DNA of 62,951 bases from Clostridia bacterium (GTDB lineage: Bacteria > Bacillota > Clostridia > UMGS1810), in the NCBI GenBank assembly GCA_017397885.1, contig JAFQHQ010000054.1, positions 1-62,951 on the forward strand, written 5' to 3'. Shown here one piece after another: positions 42,001 to 50,324 of the stretch (position 1 is its first letter; each line of letters begins with the position of its first letter). The position numbers were made by a program, and so were the translations under genes. Below the pieces are notes generated by a model. It made no database searches. It saw nothing but the letters and a program-made list of their open reading frames with translations, and was not told the DNA's origin.

Positions 42001-44585
42001 GCTATGTAGCATTAGATTATTCGACGCTTACTGAAGAAGATTCCGCATGCATAACACAGAATCTCAACATTCCAAAAAAGACATCTGTCGGCGACGCTAT
42101 AACATGGACATCTGATAAAGAGAATATTATCAATTCTGAAACCGGTGATGTTACAAGACCTGCATACGGACAGAAGGATGAATACGTTACTCTCACTGCT
42201 ACTTACACAAACGGCAGAGATATCACCTATACCAAGTCATTCTATTTTAATGTATTGAGTATGCGTGAAAACCCCAATGCCGACGAAACAAGACTTCTTC
42301 CCATAGACATTGCATATGTAACAGGCGGTGACAATGCTGATGATGTTATGACAAATAATAAGCTTATGGTATCTGATGATAACTATCAGGCAGCATTTAT
42401 AAAATTTGATTTGTCATCACTCAAGGAATCAGATGATTTTGTAACTATGCAGCTTCGTGTTGCTCCTTCAAAATCAATCTCCGATGCCAATGCCGCATTT
42501 AATATTGCCGTAACAGGCAGTAGTTCAAACAACTGGAACAGCGAAACCCTCACCTACAACAAAGCTCAGACAATGCTCTCAGAGGGCGGCAGCGGTATTG
42601 ATGTTACAGGTGCTGCTGCAGCCAATAATCTGATATATTCTCCTGACATTATGTCTTTACTTGGCGGAACCTACTATGATATCGAAGGAGATATAATAAC
42701 CATAAAGCTGACTTCGCGGGACAACACATTTGAATTTTTCGGCAATGCACAAGCCCAAGAGCTTATGCCCACCTTGATTCTAAAAGATGATACAGCTACA
42801 GTTGAAGACGCATATTCTCAGCTTACATTTGACAAAATCTCGTCAGAATCCATTGATGGAATAAGAAATAATGTTAATTTGATGAAGAGTTTTAACGGTG
42901 TAGATGTCAAATGGACCTCATCAAATGATAGTGTGGTTGACTCTGCCGGCAATGTTACCAGAGGTCAGACAAATCAGCAGGTAGTGCTTACTGCTAAGCT
43001 ATCTTTGGGAGATGCTGTAAAAGAAAAGAAATTCACCGTAAATGTTGTAAAACACGAAACCGATGAAGAATATCTGGAATTGCTTTTAAATTCACTTGAA
43101 ATCGATGAAACAATTGTCACCGAAGATTTTGAGCTTCCTGTTCTGGACGGATTTGATATCAAATGGACCACCAACAGGGAAGATGTGCTTAAGATATCGG
43201 ATAACAATGTTTCGGTAACTCCTTCTGACAACAAAGATGAAAATGTAGAGCTTGTTGCAACTGTTTCAAAAGGTTCAGCAAATGCAGACAAGGCGTTTAA
43301 CCTCAAGCTTTTGAGAAAACCGTCCAAGAGTATTTTTGTAAACGCCAGAGTTCTCAGCAACGACCAAGGATTTGCAGATGTGCTGGATGCAGATATCAAC
43401 AACATATGGACTCCTTCCTCTAATGAAGTAATACATCTTGATGCCGGCAAGTCAAAGGCAGTAAAAGAATTTGTTTTTGTCACAAACAGCAAGCTTTCAG
43501 GGCTGAAAATTTCATCATCTGCCGATGGCGACCGCTGGGATGATTTGACAGGCGAGATTACACAGGGGGCAAACGGTCTTGTATATTACACCTTACATTC
43601 TCAGGGATATGCTCGCTACTTTAAGATAACTCTACCTACCATTGCTGAAGGCATTAAAGCCCTTTATGCTTATTCTGCCACTACTTTATCTGACACGGTG
43701 GTGTCTTGGGATGAGATTTCAATTCCAAAAGAAACAAGTGAAAACTTTAATCTTCCCAAAGTTCTGGGCTCATTCGAGCTTAGCTGGAAGTCCGGTAATA
43801 CCGATGCAATTGTAATAGATGATTATACTGCAGTTGTTAAAACCTCTGCAAAAAATCAAAATGTTGTACTTACAGCAAGCTACTACGAGAATAATAAGCT
43901 CATCGAAAGAAAATATAATGTTATTGTTAAAGGCAAAAACACTTCCGAATCATCCGGTGGAGGCAAAGGCTCAAGCTTTGGAAGCGGTGCGCATATTCCA
44001 TTTTCACCGCAAATCGAATCCACAGTAGCTACATATATACCATTTACTGATTTGAATGATGCTCAATGGGCTAAGGAACACATTGTTCATCTTTATCAAA
44101 ATGGTATAGTGAATGGTAAGGCTGAAGGCATTTTTGCTCCAAACGACTCCCTCACAAGAGAAGAACTTGCAAAAATCATAACAGTTGCATTCAAACTTTC
44201 AACCTCAGATGATGTAAATATGAGTTTTGCAGATGTTCCATCTGATGCATGGTATTATGATTATGTACTTGCTTTGAGTGCAAATGATCTTACCAACGGC
44301 ATTGGCAACAACCAATTTGGTGTAGGTTTAAACATCACTCGTCAGGATGCCGCAACTCAGATTGCAAATATTCTCCAAAAGTGCGGAGTTGAAGTAGCCA
44401 ATATTGAATCAGCTCAGTTCCCTGATGACGCAAATATTGCAGATTATGCAAAAGACAGCGTGTATTATATGCGAGCTCTTGGTATTCTGCAAGGTGATGA
44501 AAATGGATATTTCAATCCGACTTCGAGCATAACTCGTGCTGAAATTTCAAAAATAATTTGTATGGCTTTGGGGTTTGTTAGGTAA
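39021..44585 (+). CDS. giant SLH-anchored surface protein with many CBM96-like, Ig-like and discoidin-like modules
   Basis: 1854 aa from the ATG at 39021 after AGGAAAGAAGGG. With approximate residues: signal peptide (1-25); five CBM96/DNRLRE-type modules (30-200, 305-475, 545-715, 795-990, 1080-1250) separated by Ig-like units with a WQSSNENVI or WTSSNDSVV core; a GGDPE-repeat linker (495-535); a discoidin/F5-8-type module (1425-1540, SSADGDRWDDLTGEI ... YARYFKITL); a Ser/Gly linker; three SLH domains (1655-1854, YIPFTDLNDAQWAKEHIVHL). No catalytic motif was seen, so it is probably a wall-bound scaffold that holds polysaccharide near the surface. It is a longer paralogue of the preceding gene. 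Confidence 0.82.
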   Translation: MKRLISTILCLSMFFTLVFQGMIYAQDTTILINDVLPAETGVVIRNDGTVPEVDPVQIVIDTRAGDSRRQAFVKFDFSKYADKLDDITKIDFLYEFEQSVIPPVNGGTASWQKFNVYLIPKDKKDLWSPQMKYAEADSAGLFSEDYLIASPYLYYSLSSWTSAQFENPVDFTEAIKEYLQNSDGDMEVLLRLDSTVSDLVALLRGFSDVSSPRMEITYNKSVNEILQEAYDDFTFDKISDELPTDVHNDLNLFSKYKYGTNITWSASDTCINTTSKDYTGALNWTEDKDVTLTATFENSGLTKTREYKISVRAPYTTTEGWYVPQNKNPNYYNYYRKNVYAPYNNANTNATQIQLGGGGDWRIAFVEYDISASLTPGATLEEAYFTMYTASPVASGACATVSVLPQEMEEAWSHDLTHRGAELAGLIDYDEIDTSDSIGAQNSTYIGSNIAGAINKHLRENPDDTKFVLRIESPNTDPTVLSKTALCVRTAQDKSEGGDPEGGDPEGGDSEGGDPEGGDPEGGDPEGGDPEGGIIDTGEPMIPIYAIAGSMFRNDSRPGENAPNPTIQALDGRGGGSQRDLMFMFDLSAYKSLLDKGGDLNFRYTHASFPIGSATASDTMSIILYPQELEAIWSNTMDYWALEQKGFLDYNTTISTFPLGGVGTHQSPNLLNEIKAHLEANTEDSKVLLRIKNNSTTAVPYMLGMNNTPADSNVALVINQYPAIVEAAKAQLTLDKLTDDPADQIRRNLSLPASLTNGVEVSWQSSNENVINPSTGVVTWPNRDTEVTLTATLSLQGNTKQKEFVLNVVEPYPTMDQTLTVSKSNFYSRYSAVPMDGGYQYVLDGRPGPTRKAYLEFDFADFMNIGIRGEDIEEAYLTYYVRYYTEGGSAYSPIRTSVISQEAENNWSNDANFETFEASGGFAPATEFTENICGLAEYSHTTANLAMFIRKHFINNENDSKIVLMMETTDGGALVLGGYDEYAPTLEIKVRDRSYVALDYSTLTEEDSACITQNLNIPKKTSVGDAITWTSDKENIINSETGDVTRPAYGQKDEYVTLTATYTNGRDITYTKSFYFNVLSMRENPNADETRLLPIDIAYVTGGDNADDVMTNNKLMVSDDNYQAAFIKFDLSSLKESDDFVTMQLRVAPSKSISDANAAFNIAVTGSSSNNWNSETLTYNKAQTMLSEGGSGIDVTGAAAANNLIYSPDIMSLLGGTYYDIEGDIITIKLTSRDNTFEFFGNAQAQELMPTLILKDDTATVEDAYSQLTFDKISSESIDGIRNNVNLMKSFNGVDVKWTSSNDSVVDSAGNVTRGQTNQQVVLTAKLSLGDAVKEKKFTVNVVKHETDEEYLELLLNSLEIDETIVTEDFELPVLDGFDIKWTTNREDVLKISDNNVSVTPSDNKDENVELVATVSKGSANADKAFNLKLLRKPSKSIFVNARVLSNDQGFADVLDADINNIWTPSSNEVIHLDAGKSKAVKEFVFVTNSKLSGLKISSSADGDRWDDLTGEITQGANGLVYYTLHSQGYARYFKITLPTIAEGIKALYAYSATTLSDTVVSWDEISIPKETSENFNLPKVLGSFELSWKSGNTDAIVIDDYTAVVKTSAKNQNVVLTASYYENNKLIERKYNVIVKGKNTSESSGGGKGSSFGSGAHIPFSPQIESTVATYIPFTDLNDAQWAKEHIVHLYQNGIVNGKAEGIFAPNDSLTREELAKIITVAFKLSTSDDVNMSFADVPSDAWYYDYVLALSANDLTNGIGNNQFGVGLNITRQDAATQIANILQKCGVEVANIESAQFPDDANIADYAKDSVYYMRALGILQGDENGYFNPTSSITRAEISKIICMALGFVR
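40504..40619 (+). repeat. 15-bp tandem repeat encoding a GGDPE linker
   Basis: About seven copies of a 15-bp unit (GGCGATCCCGAAGGT with C/T variants at third positions) encode Gly-Gly-Asp-Pro-Glu, one copy being GGDSE. It is in frame inside the giant surface protein. It joins the part shared with the upstream paralogue to the part unique to this gene. Confidence 0.9.
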
Positions 44586-44597
44586 ACATTAATTATT

Positions 44598-44651
44598 AAC
44601 AGGGTGATGAATAACATCATTATATTTTGATGTGGTTTTTGTCGCCCTGTT
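44598..44651 (+). terminator. nested hairpin, attenuator or weak terminator
   Basis: AACAGGG (44598-44604) pairs with CCCTGTT (44645-44651), and inside it ACATCA (44614-44619) pairs with TGATGT (44628-44633). It lies between the giant surface protein and the GH20-type gene, 30 bp before that start codon. It could lower read-through into the glycosidase genes. Confidence 0.5.
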
Positions 44652-44680
44652 TGCACATTTACAAAAGGAGAATTACAATT

Positions 44681-46822
44681 ATGTTTGATGTAAAGAAAAA
44701 TTTGATTCCTTTCCCACAAAAAATATCTGACAGTAAAAAAGATATTTTGATAGGGAAGATGTCTAAGGCAGATTTTGATTTCCAAAATAATGCTGTAGGA
44801 GATATTGCTCAGGAAGCAGAGAATGTTTTTTGGGAAAAAATGACCGAAAAGGCTGCAATAAATAAATTCAATTCAAAATCAACATATAAAATTAAACTTG
44901 ATATAAATCCGCAGGAGATTGAATTAGGAAAGAAAAAAGACTCCTATAAAATAAAAATAACAAGCGATGAGGCTGCGCTTACCGGATATGATGAAGGTGG
45001 CTTATATTACGCTGTTGTAACATTTCTTTCTCTTGTTCATACTGATGGCGAGGATGTCTTGATTCCTGAAATTGAGATTGATGATTATCCTGATTTTAAA
45101 ACCCGTTCGCAGTTTATGGAGTGTCGCTGGGGCAGCGATTTTATGACTCTTGATGACTGGAAGCACGCCATAGATTATTTTTCTAAAATGAAAATAAACA
45201 AGCTCACTATTGGTGTTTATGGTTGTTGGGGAAAAAATTATGATGATATGACTGCAGAATATTTGTATATTCCGTTCAAAAGTCATCCTGAACTTAAGAC
45301 CCCCAGACATATTAAGTATTATTCAGCCAAAAACAAAAAGTGGGTTATTCGAGAGAATGTTCTCCCACCAATGTTTGAACAAGATTTTTTTGGTGAACTT
45401 GTAAAATATGGAAAAAAGAAAAACGTTATGATTTCTCCGCTGTTCAATAGTCTCGGACACAACACACTTCTTCCAAGGTTATATCCGGAAACAGCCGCAA
45501 TAGATGAAAACGGGAATCCTAAAATTGCGTCCTTTTGTACTAATAATCCTGCTACATACAAGCTTATGTTCGAACTTTATGATGAAATCATTGACAGATA
45601 TCTCACACCTAATGGCGTTGATGAAATTGCCATTGGTCTCGACGAGGTTTGTCTTACTCCCGAAATCAAGCTGGGTGCTAATTGCCATTGCGAAAAGTGT
45701 CAGGGTAAGGTGTTTACCGAGGATTTGATAGTATACACTATAAAGCTTTGTAAATATCTTATATCGAAGGGTATGAAGAGCATATATGTATATTTTGATA
45801 TGTTTTTCTTATATGATATAAATATTCTCGATGAAACTCTGAAGCAAAGATTTATTGATGAGGGAATATATGATTATATCGTGTTTGATTGGTGGCATTA
45901 CGAATCTATTGATAAAAACCTTTTCAATAAAAAACCGCATTTGGTAAACAACATATTCAGAAGCATAATAAAACCATGCACAGGCTATTATCATTGGTCC
46001 ATAGCGGCGGATAGAACCGACAATATCATTAAGCTTAGCAAAATGGCACACAATTTAGGAATGGAAGGCATTGAACCTTATGGTGCATTTGATGAATGTT
46101 TTGACAAACAGTTCAAATGTAGTGCTGATTTTTCGTGGAATGCTGAGTGTGCAAATGACATAGATTTCTTCAATGAACGATATGCTGAAGTTACTTTCCC
46201 TGACAACAAGGATGAAGCAGTTGCTATTCTTAACATTATGCGTGAGCTAATGTGTGCAGATGAGTGTGAACATTTTTGTGCATCAGTTTTAGGTTTTCAG
46301 CTTGAGTATTATGGCGGTCATTCGGGGTGGGGGCCTGCACTTAAAAATTTCCCCGGTGCTCAGTTTGAAAGAATGCTTAATAACGAAAGTGATTATTTTC
46401 CATATCTTCATCAATTAAGGGAAAAGGCAGACACGGCATACAAATGGTTTGAAAGTTGCACACCTTCTCATTTGGTTGATGTATGGAAACTAATTGCAAT
46501 GCATCACTATGTTCTGATAGATACTTATTGCACGTTTATTGATGTATATAAAAAGTATAACTGCAACGAAATTGATGAGCATATGGTATTGAGAGAAGTT
46601 TCCAAACTTTTCGCAGATTGGGAAAGATTGATTAAATTTGCTGAGGATGTGCGTATAGCAGCAAATACTTTTATTTACATACGCAATATGAGCATATTCA
46701 GAGAATTTATATTAAATATGAAAGTCTATCTCGAAAAGGAAATAAAATCCGGAAGAAAACCCGTTTTTGAAATAAAAGATATGGATTATGTGAAAAGTGA
46801 GTTGTATTATTACATAAGATAA
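44681..46822 (+). CDS. GH20-type beta-N-acetylhexosaminidase-like glycosidase
   Basis: 713 aa from the ATG at 44681 after AAAAGGAG; an in-frame ATG at 44627 would lie inside the upstream hairpin. No signal peptide. Residues 1-150 look like the small alpha/beta domain that precedes GH20 barrels, ending with IPEIEIDDYPDFKTRSQFME. The barrel follows (PLFNSLGHNTLLP; IAIGLDEV with the expected Asp-Glu pair). Typical GH20 enzymes release N-acetylhexosamines, but this one is divergent and the HxGGDE motif is changed to AIGLDE, so the real substrate is uncertain. It starts the intracellular part of the cluster. Confidence 0.65.
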   Translation: MFDVKKNLIPFPQKISDSKKDILIGKMSKADFDFQNNAVGDIAQEAENVFWEKMTEKAAINKFNSKSTYKIKLDINPQEIELGKKKDSYKIKITSDEAALTGYDEGGLYYAVVTFLSLVHTDGEDVLIPEIEIDDYPDFKTRSQFMECRWGSDFMTLDDWKHAIDYFSKMKINKLTIGVYGCWGKNYDDMTAEYLYIPFKSHPELKTPRHIKYYSAKNKKWVIRENVLPPMFEQDFFGELVKYGKKKNVMISPLFNSLGHNTLLPRLYPETAAIDENGNPKIASFCTNNPATYKLMFELYDEIIDRYLTPNGVDEIAIGLDEVCLTPEIKLGANCHCEKCQGKVFTEDLIVYTIKLCKYLISKGMKSIYVYFDMFFLYDINILDETLKQRFIDEGIYDYIVFDWWHYESIDKNLFNKKPHLVNNIFRSIIKPCTGYYHWSIAADRTDNIIKLSKMAHNLGMEGIEPYGAFDECFDKQFKCSADFSWNAECANDIDFFNERYAEVTFPDNKDEAVAILNIMRELMCADECEHFCASVLGFQLEYYGGHSGWGPALKNFPGAQFERMLNNESDYFPYLHQLREKADTAYKWFESCTPSHLVDVWKLIAMHHYVLIDTYCTFIDVYKKYNCNEIDEHMVLREVSKLFADWERLIKFAEDVRIAANTFIYIRNMSIFREFILNMKVYLEKEIKSGRKPVFEIKDMDYVKSELYYYIR

Positions 46823-46842
46823 ATAAGTATGGAGGCTTTAAC

Positions 46843-46983
46843 GTGACAAGAAGAATTGCTAAACTAAATAACCTTCAGTTTTTTTGGAAAGAATATAAAT
46901 TATTCAAAGAAGAAATTGACAACGCAATAAACAATACTCTTACAAAGCTTGAGTTTGTGATTGGTGGTGATACAAACATATGA
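46843..46983 (+). CDS. 46-residue protein, translationally coupled, unknown function
   Basis: A GTG at 46843 preceded by TGGAGGC at ideal spacing opens a 46-codon frame whose TGA (46981-46983) overlaps the ATG of the next gene (46980) as ATGA. The product is a charged, probably helical peptide (MTRRIAKLNNLQFFWKEYKL ... NTLTKLEFVIGGD), with no membrane segment and no similarity I recognise. The strong ribosome binding site and exact overlap suggest it is translated, either as a functional small protein or as a leader that couples translation of the GH42-like gene. A remnant of a longer gene is possible. Confidence 0.6.
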   Translation: MTRRIAKLNNLQFFWKEYKLFKEEIDNAINNTLTKLEFVIGGDTNI

Positions 46984-49052
46984 TAAAAGCTGAAATAAAA
47001 GACCATAAGGGAGCACCCTCAATTTATGTAAATGGGGAATACATACCGCCAATTATGCATTTTGTTTGTTCAGATAATGACATAGGAAACAGAATTAATG
47101 CAGAGACCATCCTTTCGGATATGTCTGTTATGCTCAGCTCTCAAAAAAAAGCAGCAGATGCAGGAGTTCATATAATCCTCCCTGGACTATTCCTTGACAT
47201 ATCCGAAGGACCTGACGCTGAAAGCACTAATATGAAAGCTCTGCGACTCCTTGTTGACAACGATAACGAATGTCTTATAATTCCAAGACTTCTTCTTCCC
47301 AGAGAATCATCCGAGCTTTTGGGTATAAGCGCCGATAATAATCAACAATTCTCCGACGGCATATCCGATGATACTCCTAACTTTATCTCAAATGCCTACA
47401 TCCAAAAGCATATATATTGCTTAAAACGCCTGATAAATCTCATCAAAAATGATAAAGTTTTGTCTGAGCATGTTATAGGCTATCATATTTCAGGAGGATG
47501 TACAGGAGAATATTTTCAATTGCGTTATTGGGACGGCGTGCTGGATAGCTCATTAGTAAACAGACAGTATTTCAAAAATTATCTCGAAGCTAAATATGAC
47601 ACAGTTCTTAATGAGCTTCCTGACATTGAAAGGCTTTCACAATATATTACCCACGGGGACAATAATTCCTCAGACAAAAAAGTATTCACAGACGACACTA
47701 TGTTTTCGGACTATAATGAGTATTATTCAAAAGAAATTGTTACAATGCTTAAAACTTTTGCAAGGGTTGTCAAGGAAGAAACCGATGGTAACAGTCTCTT
47801 TGTATGCTTTTACGGATATCACTTTGAAGTGTACAACTCATATTCGGGGCATTTTGCTCTCCACGAGCTTCTTCATTGTGATGATGTTGATATTCTTGCG
47901 GGGCCTGTTTCATATTTTGACCGAAATGAGGGTGGGCTGGGTGCCTTTATGGTGGCAGCAAACACTATCACTGCTCATGGTAAGCTTTGGATAGACGAAT
48001 GTGACTATCGTATGCCCGGTGCATCTGCCGAAAACGGCAGACGCGAGACGATGGTTCCATATCTTAAGGATATGGATTCCGTGGAAGAGGTAACTATGAG
48101 GCAGTGTGCCAAGGTTGCTCTTCACAAAGCAGGTGTATGGTGGATGGACCTCCCGGGATGGGGATGGTGGGATAACACCCAGAGCTGGGAAAGAGAACAA
48201 AAATCTGCAAAAATATTTTCCTGCATTCACGACAATATAAAATATGAAACTGCCGATGTTGTATATCTTTTTGATGAGCGTGCAATGGACAGAGTGTGCG
48301 ATATTCGATTCGGACACAGTGACAATGCCGCTGTTGGCAGTATATTCGGACTTGGAAGAGATATTTTTGAAAAAAACAGGGCAGAGGCTTATCGCTCAGG
48401 AATGTCCTTTGACCTTCGCCTTATTGAAGATTTTTGTGATGGATATGTTGATGGTGCACAAATTTATGTTTTTGCCAATCCCTTTGGCATAATAAGGGAA
48501 GGCTTATACCACAAAGTTTGTGAAAAGCTCAAAGAGAACCAAGCAAGTGCAATATGGATGTTTGGATTTTCTCAAGACGAAGATTTTTCCTTGGTAAAAT
48601 CTTTAACTGGATTTGATTTTAAAGTTACCTCTGAGCAGTGCAAAAGCTTGAACATATGTGAAGCGACCTACGATGCTTACGATGCCCAATATCTTTGTGA
48701 AGCTAAAAACGGGAAACCTTTAGGGTTTTATGAAAAAGGCGGAGTTGGATTTGCTAAAGAAAGTTATAATGGCTACACAAATTATTTCGTAGGTTTGTCC
48801 TATCTTCCCAAAGAGCTACTCCGATATATTGCTAAACAAGAAGATGTAAATATATACACCGACAGTAATGATGTATTTGTGAAAATCGGGAATTTTGCGA
48901 TGCTTCACACTTCGGAAGAAGGCGACAAAATCATCCGTTTTCCTGAAGGGGCGACAGTATCGGAAATTCGCACAGATATACAGTATAACAAAAACATTAT
49001 AGAATTTTGTGCACCCTTTGGCAAAACCTACATATTTAAAGAAAACATATAA
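46980..49052 (+). CDS. GH42-like TIM-barrel glycosidase
   Basis: 690 aa, no signal peptide. The layout is that of beta-galactosidase-like clan-A glycosidases: an N-terminal barrel with the acid/base Glu likely in YHISGGCTGEYFQ, the nucleophile Glu likely in KLWIDECDYR, and a second alpha/beta domain from about residue 420 (VVYLFDERAM; QIYVFANPFG) like the GH42 trimerisation domain. A short beta domain ends the chain. The exact GH family is uncertain, and neither substrate nor anomer can be told. It overlaps the 46-aa frame by ATGA and probably works with the GH20-type enzyme on imported oligosaccharides. Confidence 0.6.
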   Translation: MIKAEIKDHKGAPSIYVNGEYIPPIMHFVCSDNDIGNRINAETILSDMSVMLSSQKKAADAGVHIILPGLFLDISEGPDAESTNMKALRLLVDNDNECLIIPRLLLPRESSELLGISADNNQQFSDGISDDTPNFISNAYIQKHIYCLKRLINLIKNDKVLSEHVIGYHISGGCTGEYFQLRYWDGVLDSSLVNRQYFKNYLEAKYDTVLNELPDIERLSQYITHGDNNSSDKKVFTDDTMFSDYNEYYSKEIVTMLKTFARVVKEETDGNSLFVCFYGYHFEVYNSYSGHFALHELLHCDDVDILAGPVSYFDRNEGGLGAFMVAANTITAHGKLWIDECDYRMPGASAENGRRETMVPYLKDMDSVEEVTMRQCAKVALHKAGVWWMDLPGWGWWDNTQSWEREQKSAKIFSCIHDNIKYETADVVYLFDERAMDRVCDIRFGHSDNAAVGSIFGLGRDIFEKNRAEAYRSGMSFDLRLIEDFCDGYVDGAQIYVFANPFGIIREGLYHKVCEKLKENQASAIWMFGFSQDEDFSLVKSLTGFDFKVTSEQCKSLNICEATYDAYDAQYLCEAKNGKPLGFYEKGGVGFAKESYNGYTNYFVGLSYLPKELLRYIAKQEDVNIYTDSNDVFVKIGNFAMLHTSEEGDKIIRFPEGATVSEIRTDIQYNKNIIEFCAPFGKTYIFKENI

Positions 49053-49053
49053 T

Positions 49054-49478
49054 ACCAACATATTCGGAACATTCTATGCGAATGCTGTTGTTATGAGCAA
49101 GTATCATCAGTCGGATGACAAAAGCTTTTTTGAAAATATAACCATTGACCATATTCACGCATCGTTTTGTAAGGGCACAATTGATGTTCCGGGAAATCGC
49201 TCGCCTCTTATTAATATCGGAGAGGATATGGAAATAAAATCACTCTACATTTCTCATTTTTCAGAGATGAAACTCACAATCCGCTTCCCACAATCGGCAT
49301 AAAGAAGGGAACGCACATTGGTCTGTTGAGTGTTGAGAAATATCAGCAGACCAATTCAACAGGCAAGCCAATTACGTTTATCCAAAATGACGGAATTATT
49401 GTCAGGCTTTGTCTTAATCTTGTGGATACGGGTGATGATGAGCTTATATGTACCGGAGATATTAAAAATTTTAATTAA
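49054..49478 (+). pseudogene. truncated and frameshifted beta-helix (pectinase-like) gene
   Basis: Two overlapping frames together encode one continuous C-terminal piece of a right-handed beta-helix protein of the GH28/pectate-lyase type. Frame one gives NIFGTFYANAVVMSKY ... IKSLYISHFS and ends at 49302. The sequence continues from 49263 in another frame with RDETHNPLPTIGIKKGTHIG ... LICTGDIKNFN and ends at 49478. One missing base near 49263 explains the shift. There is no start codon with a ribosome binding site, and the N-terminal two thirds are gone; the piece begins right behind the GH42-like stop. It looks like the remains of a gene lost from this locus. Confidence 0.65.
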
Positions 49479-49519
49479 CAGTTTTAGATAATTAGAGTTT
49501 CTTTTCTTGTTTGATTATA

Positions 49520-49548
49520 TTGAAAATCTGTTTAATTTGTGCTATACT
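49520..49548 (+). promoter_or_regulatory. promoter of the SGNH hydrolase gene
   Basis: -35 TTGAAA (49520-49525), 17-bp spacer, -10 TATACT (49543-49548). The leader is about 40 nt and ends in GAAAGGCACG. Confidence 0.7.
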
Positions 49549-49592
49549 TAAATCACAAACTATAATTGTGAATTTAGAAAGGCACGAAAACA

Positions 49593-50264
49593 ATGAACTT
49601 AGGAAATATTTTTATTTTAGGCGACAGCTATTCCACCTTTGAGGGACACATTCCCGAGGGATATGATTTTTACTATGAGAAAGCAGCTCCTGCATATGTA
49701 ACTAAACATAAATTTAAAGAAGCAGATGAGGGAGATGTAACCGATGTATCTCACACATGGTGGTACAATTTTTGCAATGAAAACGGCAATTTGATTTTAA
49801 ATTCCAGTTGGTCGGGCACAACAATTTGCAACACCGGTTATAACGGAAATGACAACTCGGAAATTTCATTTATTGCAAGACTCGACAAGCTTATTGCAAA
49901 AGGGTTTTTCGCTGAAAACCACATAGACACTTTTTTTCTTTTCGGTGGAACAAACGACTCGTGGTCTGATGCTCCGGTTGGAAGATTAATGTATGGCGAA
50001 TGGACAAAGGATGATTTGTACAAGGTTTTGCCTGCGTTTTGTTATCTTCTTGATCGTTTAAACACAGCATTACCAAATACAAAAGTCTATTGTATTATCA
50101 ATACGGAACTGAAATCCGAAATAACGGACAACTATAAAATAGCTTGTGAGAAATATGGTGTGGATTTTATTGAACTGTCAGACATTGATAAAATATGCGG
50201 TCATCCAACCGTAAAAGGAATGTTGCAGATTAAAGAGCAGATAATAAATTTTACAGACAAATAG
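49593..50264 (+). CDS. SGNH/GDSL-family hydrolase
   Basis: 223 aa, no signal peptide. The SGNH blocks are visible: the nucleophile in ILGDSYSTFEG, the Gly block in SSWSGTTICN, the Asn block in FLFGGTNDSWSD, and the catalytic His in CGHPTVKGM. Such enzymes are esterases, often carbohydrate deacetylases when they lie near glycosidase genes as here. It has its own promoter and terminator, so it is an independent unit at the end of the cluster. Confidence 0.85.
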   Translation: MNLGNIFILGDSYSTFEGHIPEGYDFYYEKAAPAYVTKHKFKEADEGDVTDVSHTWWYNFCNENGNLILNSSWSGTTICNTGYNGNDNSEISFIARLDKLIAKGFFAENHIDTFFLFGGTNDSWSDAPVGRLMYGEWTKDDLYKVLPAFCYLLDRLNTALPNTKVYCIINTELKSEITDNYKIACEKYGVDFIELSDIDKICGHPTVKGMLQIKEQIINFTDK

Positions 50265-50272
50265 TTTAAATC

Positions 50273-50310
50273 AAAAACCTTCGGTTGTTTTATAAGACCG
50301 AAGGTTTTTT
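50273..50310 (+). terminator. intrinsic terminator after the SGNH hydrolase
   Basis: AAAAACCTTCGGT pairs with ACCGAAGGTTTTT over 13 bp around an 11-nt loop, with a T run at the end. It also serves the convergent gene on the other strand. Confidence 0.85.
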
Positions 50311-50324
50311 GTGGTTATTTTAAA

